A DNA stretch of 64,000 nt from Pycnopodia helianthoides (lineage: Eukaryota; Echinodermata; Asteroidea; Forcipulatida; Asteriidae): positions 3,015,538 through 3,079,537 of the forward strand of contig CM063254.1 in NCBI GenBank assembly GCA_032158295.1. Direction: 5' to 3'. Of the stretch, positions 58,619-64,000 are shown one piece after another. The notes under the pieces were generated by a model. It was not told the DNA's origin and ran no database searches. It saw nothing but the letters and a program-made list of their open reading frames with translations. Within the stretch, counting starts at the first letter, position 1; every line of letters starts with the position of its first letter. The position numbers and the translations under genes were made by a program.

Positions 58619-59335
58619 CTGTACAGAGATGACAGAATAATTATTTCAAGTAACAAACTGACCTGTGGAATGCGTGTAAAGAATAGATACCAAGTAAGTG
58701 CGCGCGCCCTCAGTGTTCTTGTGCATGGTACAACTTTCTTATGAACATGATTTAAAAACATAAAGTTCGTGTCCTTCCTTTTTCCACTTGACTTCAGCGA
58801 GAGGAGCACACACCTTTTTCTCTTTTTTTTATCTTGGTAAATCTCCATAACTTGTAGGGAGCATGGCTTTTGAAATTCTCATCATGTTTGTCTTTTGGAG
58901 GGATTAGTTTTTATAGAGCCCCCAGTGAGTATTGGATTTATGTCATGAGCGAAATAAAGCATTTATTTTAAGGATAGCTGAATCGTTTCATTGCGATATC
59001 ATTATTTGTATGTAACTTTATGGCCTGACACGTTTTGACCTCTGACCCTCACGTTGTGTGTTACTGGGCTTTGCTAGATTCAAACAACTATTTATTTGTG
59101 AGAATTAGTTGCAAGAGACAGTCATCTCGCAGATTTTGCAATTTTTGGTGAATGCTAGCCCGTTTTTAGTCGATGGAAGACCATTCCTTTCGCCCCCCCC
59201 CCCACCCCGCCCCCCCCCCCTCTCATAAGACAGGAACAGATCACTTCATGCTTTCTACTGTTGATCCATTCTCCGGCAACAGTAGGCCGGAAGTGCCAGC
59301 ATTGTCAGATCTGTCTTTTTTTCATTTTATGGACA
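58619..59335. other. Upstream intron or flank of the CNT gene
   Basis: The missing N-terminal exon(s) must lie here or further upstream, but none could be assigned. C-runs are present at 59194-59221. Confidence 0.5.
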
Positions 59336-59445
59336 ATGTGGACAAGATTTATATTAAAATCAAAGTACTCCTACTCGCATTCAATCAAGGCACTTCATGA
59401 TCAACTCCCGGCCTACATACAAAACCTGTTAACAACAGGACCTGG
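59336..59445 (+). pseudogene. LINE reverse-transcriptase fragment, frameshifted
   Basis: One frame gives KIKVLLLAF, and the next frame continues IKALHDQLPAYIQNLLTT. Together they match the 'hxLLLTFKALHxxAPxYL..LL' stretch found near the C-terminus of Jockey/CR1-like non-LTR reverse transcriptases. The frameshift at about 59383 shows decay. Confidence 0.7.
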
Positions 59446-60210
59446 TCTGAAGCCTACCAGCAACTTACCCTATGTTGGGTTATTTGTTTATTTAATACAG
59501 GGTAGAGTTTAACAGATTTATTACCATACTTCTATTATAACTGATATTATCATTACGTTAGATCTTTCTTGTAATTCAGCCAATTGGGACCCGACAACCA
59601 ACGTGTTTTAACAGGTTGATAATGTCCTTTTGAATGTCGGTGTTTATCAACGGTCCGTGTCAGTCATTCTGGCCTAGGGGAGGCAACAAAAGAAAGTTAG
59701 TCACACGTGGGAAAAAAAACCGCAGCAAATCATCGCAACATCGTGAAGTATTTGACAAAAAGTTGTTTTTACCACGGAGACCGACCCCTAAGAATTCCTC
59801 GGCATAGCCCGTCACTCAGCACCTGCTAACGGGTACCGCACGGCCATGCGCACAGCCGATAAACAAATGCAACCCTCCACTAACCCCATTAGCAAACACC
59901 CATTGCAGATTTGCTCTTCTGAAGTCGACCCAGAACTTCGATAAAAATGTGCTATTCCTATTGACAAGGTGTTGGCACAAGTGCTGAATTGATGTTTACG
60001 TTAAACCTATGTCAATGAGATTTCCTGCCACATCCAGGAGGTGAACATTTTGTAAAGAGTCGTTAGAGGGCGTAGAAGTCAGCGGTATTCATTTACATTT
60101 CATGAACCTTAGCAACCACACGTGTGGGGTATAGAGACCAGCCAGACTATTGAGCAAACAGGGGCGCGTTTAACCTAAATTCCCGCGCTGGAAAAATCCA
60201 CATACCCCTT
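59446..60210. other. No gene recognised
   Basis: No recognisable coding sequence or repeat. Confidence 0.5.
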
Positions 60211-60340
60211 TTCTTTTTGTTTGTTTGGGTGTTTGTTTGTTTGGGTGTTTGGGTGTTTGTTTGTTTCTTGGGGTGTTTGTTTGTTTGTTTGTTGGGGTGT
60301 TTGTTTGTTTGTTTGTTTGTTTGTTTGTTTGTTTGTTTTT
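60211..60340. repeat. (TTTG)n / gggtgtttg microsatellite
   Basis: Mixed gtttgttt and gggtgttt units over about 130 bases, ending in a purer (gttt) run. Confidence 0.9.
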
Positions 60341-60394
60341 ATAAACGCAGCAAACAATGTACTAGTAACACTGTACTCTACCCGTAGCAACTAA

Positions 60395-60890
60395 TGTATT
60401 ATAACACCCCTTACAAATATTCTGCCTTTTGATTGGTTTAGAGCGCGTTACATGATATGTCTTAGTTTTACTATCACATGGCAAACGATGTACTATCACA
60501 TGGCATGCAGTACCTAGACGTCTTTAACGGTACGTGCACGAAGATGATAAATAGTTTGTAACCCTTTCGGAGCAAAGTAAAAAAATTCGCCATTGCAGTT
60601 GCGTCGTCGTGATTTTAAAAGTATTAATAAGGATGACTGCGGAAAATCCTCGTTTTGCACTCCTTACGGAGAAAGAGTTGAATTTTTTAAGGGGTGTTAT
60701 AGAACAAATATTGACTGTTTTTTACTCGTGCTATGGGTAAAACTACGACTCCCTCGATGATCCCCGGAGCGTTTTATTTTCCCTCGGCCTCGGGAAAATA
60801 GAACGCTCCGGGAATCATCTCGGGAGTCGTAGTTTTAACCATAGCACTCGCAGCCGTCAATATTTGTATACTATACCAATAGCAACAACA
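60395..60890. mobile_element. Fold-back element(s) with ggggtgttata ends
   Basis: ttataacaccccttacaaat at 60399 is inverted at about 60688 (aaggggtgttatagaacaaa). From there a hairpin centred near 60783 pairs 'aaactacgactccc' with 'gggagtcgtagttt' and 'ccggagcgtt' with 'aacgctccgg'. Confidence 0.75.
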
Positions 60891-60929
60891 GCTTAATGGT
60901 ACCTGGACGTCTAGGCACAATAAATGTAT

Positions 60930-61115
60930 GGGGTGTTATAAATCAAAGATTGACTGCTATTGCTCGTGATATGGTATAATTACTACATTCCCCTCGGTGA
61001 TAACCGGAACGGTCTTATTTCCCTCGGCTTCGCCTCGCGCCGAGGTTCACCGCGCCCACCAGCTCGCTCCGGTGATCACCTGGGGAGCCGTAGTTTTAAC
61101 CACAGCACTCGAAGC
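60930..61115. mobile_element. Second, diverged fold-back copy
   Basis: It repeats 'ggggtgttata', 'attgactgct...actcgtga' and 'ccctcgg' in the order of the 60.7-kb element, and ends 'gccgtagttttaaccacagcactcg'-like. The centre is gcttcgcctcgcgccgag. Confidence 0.65.
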
Positions 61116-61149
61116 AGTACTAGTCGAAACGCAAAGGGTATAAAACCGG

Positions 61150-62104
61150 CTCTTTTTCAGAGCCAATACTTGCACCTGAAATAACTTTTTAACATTATAA
61201 AAATTCATGTTAACACACAGGGCCATTCACCAAGTTATGCATACGTCATGTACTCTATCTTTCCATTCAAATTGACCGTATTAAAATCCCAAGTAAACTC
61301 TTTGTTTAATATAGGTTATGTAAACTGCCTCGCCAATTCAACCTTGGAAGAATAAGCCGCCAAAACGAAATACCAGGCAAACTGCCAACCCTTCAGAAAA
61401 CCGCGTTTGAAGTTAAACTTTTTTTGAAACCATTATTTCGGAAACTGTTCGCCAACTAAACGTTGACAGTTTACCAGCCTAGAAAGAGGAGATCTTACAT
61501 CATGCAAATGTGTTGTTATTTTTATCATTGTAAGTTTAACTAACGAGTAATTACCTGTTAATACAATAACCTCTGCATGAAAACTGCGCAAACGAGGTTT
61601 GTTTGCAGCGTGTTCAAATTTATCTAGGTCATACAAATTGCCTCTTTGTGAAAACTAAATACGCAGAGTAGTCGGTTTTTTGGCACCGTGCCAGCGCTAT
61701 GTACTTAAATGTGAAAATTGCAAATCGGAAAGTGGCTGTTCTTGAAAACTCATTACTGTAAATTTGGTGGTATTGTCCTGGTGCTTATTAGCGTTAGTAC
61801 GAAATTATAACGTTTTTTTACTTGAATCTTGGGGAAATTGTTGGTGTCAATGATAACATCAACAATGAACCAACATTTATGGGTTTTTTTTTTTTTTTTT
61901 AGTGGCTCTTCGTGATAACGGTGACGATGTGACTCGAGATTGCATACAGCAAGGGCTTGTTTTAGTTGGACTCGCTTCAATTTGTTTTAATCACAGCATA
62001 ACAACGTTTACTTCAGTTCTGGGTACAATCTCCGGCGTGGTTCGCGGATCAATTGCCATCGGTTGTTTAAAACGTGTATAAGATAACCACGCATCATGGA
62101 CTCT
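61150..62104. other. No gene recognised
   Basis: A T-run lies at 61885-61900. No coding motif was seen. Confidence 0.5.
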
Positions 62105-62219
62105 GTATCAAGATGACAAAAAATGGGTCAAACTGAAGCAGAATCTTTGAAAATAAAAAATCAAACATCAACCAGTTTCTGGGTGAGAATTGAAGTTTTT
62201 CATACCCGGGAGTTTTTAT
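62105..62219. mobile_element. 'gggtca' MITE, decayed
   Basis: 'aaaaaatgggtcaaactga', 'accagtttctgggtgagaat' and 'acccgggagtttttatgg' keep the family order but have lost most palindromic pairing. Confidence 0.5.
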
Positions 62220-63312
62220 GGATATCAAGTTTATAAAGCATACAGTCTTTGAGATTATAAATCAACCATGAATCTTATCTCAGCTTTTTTTTTAAGTCAA
62301 TGATTCAATTACCATGACCAGTAACAACCCACAAATCCCCTTTTCCTGCCAATTGTTTGAACCTTTGTACTTTCGAACAAAGAAAAAGTAATCTAAAGTA
62401 GCAATCAGTGTCTGCACATATCCCAAGCCCAGAGCATAACAGTTCTAGCCGCTGTATTCCGTTTCTCAAACGGTGATGAAAAAGCGCTCGCTTAAATCGC
62501 AAACACTGGTGATTTCAAATACCGCACACTCAAATCACATGTAAGAACAACAATGCTGTGTGAATTGCGTTGGCTTTTTGATGTACACAGCACTTATGCT
62601 GGGAGTCAGGTCTCTTAAAATAACAAAATACTACTGACTTATGTTTGTTCTTTTGTGGAATCGGTTTATAGTTTCTCAAAGAGTGTGATGTTAAAAATAA
62701 CAGGACTGTGTGTCTCCCCCCCCCCCGTAAATAAACGAAAAATATGTTCTTAAATGTCTGGGTATATGGTGGTCTTGTACAGCATGAAGCATAGCAGTTG
62801 GTGCAAAAGATATTGACGTGGACGAAATAGACAGGCCGATATTGATAACTTAAAAGTGACAGCACATTGATTATCAAAAGTTAAAGAACCAAGAACACTT
62901 TTCATGGAAGAGTAGGTGCCACAAAGCAAGCACCCTTGTTGATACAGATTTCGTTTCAAATGTTAATTTGGCTTAAAATTTAAGTCCCATAATTATTTGT
63001 TTTTATTTACTGGAAAAAGTCAGATTTTGTGTATGTGCTAAAGCTGCCAGACTATTGAAAAGGCGTGCTATCGTTTCGTTTCGGTTGGCTCGCCACTGTA
63101 ATAAAGAAAGTACATAGCGTGCAGGCATGACTTTTTAACAATAACAGTTTTAGGTATGCTTATGGTTTTCGTTAAAAGGCATGATATAGGGATAATTTAC
63201 ATACCATCTTGTACCTTATAAAATCTGCTAGTACCAACAACACATTTTTTTCATCGTGACGTCATCAGGTGTCAAGTTAAGATAATTTGAAGTTTATAAT
63301 TTAAAAAAAAAA
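62220..63312. other. No gene recognised
   Basis: A C-run lies at 62717-62726. No coding motif or repeat was recognised. Confidence 0.5.
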
Positions 63313-63592
63313 AAATCATATATCTCGAAACACACGTCACAAAGTTTTAATGCTTGTGCTGTCTTGTAGCTTACAACACTTGTGACATTTTGTTCAAAAC
63401 AATGACACCAATTTGACATTTCCTTCTGGTCCATACAGGAAGATCAAATTATAATATCATATCTCCTGAACCACATGTCATAAAGCCATGATCTTTGTGC
63501 TGTCTGGTAGCTTAATACACATTCGACATTTTATTCAAAAGCATGACCCAATAGGACATTTCCTCTGGTCGAAACAGGAAATTCAAATATTT
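63313..63592. repeat. Tandem duplication, about 139-bp unit, two copies
   Basis: 'tatctcgaaacacacgtcac' at 63321 and 'tatctcctgaaccacatgtc' at 63460 begin parallel units. Both run through 'tgtgctgtc', 'gtagctta', 'gacattttNttcaaaa' and 'gacatttcc...ctggtc'. Confidence 0.8.
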
Positions 63593-64000
63593 AAAAAATC
63601 ACAAATCCTGCACTTGGTGGGGTGAAGCTACGGATTGGGTTTCTTTAGCACATGGTTAACTTAGAGTGAAGGTAAAAGTTAGGGTCAGGTTCAGGGTCAG
63701 GTATAAAAAATAAGTTGTAGAGTCAGTATCAGAATGAAGATCAGATTTAGGTTTGTAGGCACACTCAAAGTCAAAATAAAGGCCTGTCAAAGGTGAAGGG
63801 TCTTTTATCTCAAAGTCTTACTCACTTCAAAGGTCTTGAGCGTATAATCAAAGTCAAACAAAACGGAATAGCTTTGTGTTTGTTCACAAATACGTAATGA
63901 CTAGTTTGTTTTTCTTATAATTCTTTTACTTTCAAAAATCTAATATGTTTTGCACACAAGTTTGTGGCCTCCAAAATGCATACTTCACTGCGTATAAAAG
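63593..64000. other. No gene recognised
   Basis: A short degenerate aggttcagggtcagg tract lies near 63680-63705. A donor-like gaagtgagtaag on the minus strand near 63827 was examined as a CNT 5' exon and not accepted. Confidence 0.45.

Noticed and set aside
58597..58848. Upstream extension of the CNT first exon to a Met at 58848
   Set aside because: That open frame is out of frame with the conserved exon and reads through a good acceptor (tctctgtacag).
63800..63890. Candidate CNT 5' exon ending at gaa|GTGAGT on the minus strand
   Set aside because: The upstream reading has no acceptor, no Met and no resemblance to CNT N-termini.

Overview
This is a eukaryotic, almost certainly animal, genomic window. 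It is AT-rich, intron-bearing and packed with microsatellites, mononucleotide runs, tRNA-derived SINEs and palindromic MITEs. The one clear gene is interrupted by GT-AG introns with vertebrate-like coding sequence. The TTAA-bounded MITE with the internal phrase 'gtgtccagtgcctttaa' looks like a repeat I associate with echinoderm (sea star type) genomes; that assignment is from memory and is moderate to low confidence.

The gene lies at 52.5-58.6 kb on the minus strand. It is a concentrative nucleoside transporter (SLC28/CNT family). Nine coding exons can be joined in frame with consensus splice sites: 58618-58326, 56986-56830, 56492-56298, 56009-55848, 55677-55421, 55282-55114, 54433-54275, 53618-53438 and 52846-52779. 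They give 546 residues, from just before the first membrane helix to the stop codon, with an AATAAA signal 3' of the stop. The N-terminal cytoplasmic exon(s) are not identified and lie upstream, in 58.6-64 kb or beyond. The most notable point is that the family's highly conserved glutamate in the first re-entrant hairpin (Glu343 of human CNT3) is valine here, while the other substrate-site residues are kept.

The rest, 0-52 kb and 59-64 kb, has no convincing gene. It can be read as layers of repeats. (1) TTAA-bounded MITEs of three related types at 0.7, 10.7-11.4, 12.7-13.3, 15.6, 39.1, 42.6 and 47.1 kb; one is inserted in a tandem array and leaves a clean TTAA duplication. (2) A 'gggtca/tgaccc' palindromic MITE family at 10.6, 28.1, 29.2, 35.2-35.6, 43.3, 46.8, 50.3, 51.9 and 62.1 kb; one locus is part of an 815-bp near-perfect palindrome. 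(3) A MITE family whose ends carry ATGGCGGC-like motifs at 3.7-4.0, 9.9, 30.0 and 33.2 kb. (4) tRNA-derived SINEs at 8.6, 18.7-19.2, 31.3, 31.9, 33.5, 41.4 and 57.8-58.2 kb. (5) Tandem arrays: a 156-bp satellite at 16.3-17.7 kb, 117-bp and 105-bp arrays at 25.9 and 39.8 kb, an ACGT-rich degenerate array at 21.8-23.6 kb, and a (TTTG)n microsatellite of more than 500 bp at 48.4-49.0 kb. (6) Two decayed LINE reverse-transcriptase 3' fragments at 24.2 and 59.4 kb.

The transposon-derived layers have no visible functional link to the transporter, except that a SINE, a minisatellite and a short telomere-like run sit in its introns. No prokaryotic features (operons, CRISPR arrays, insertion sequences) were seen.
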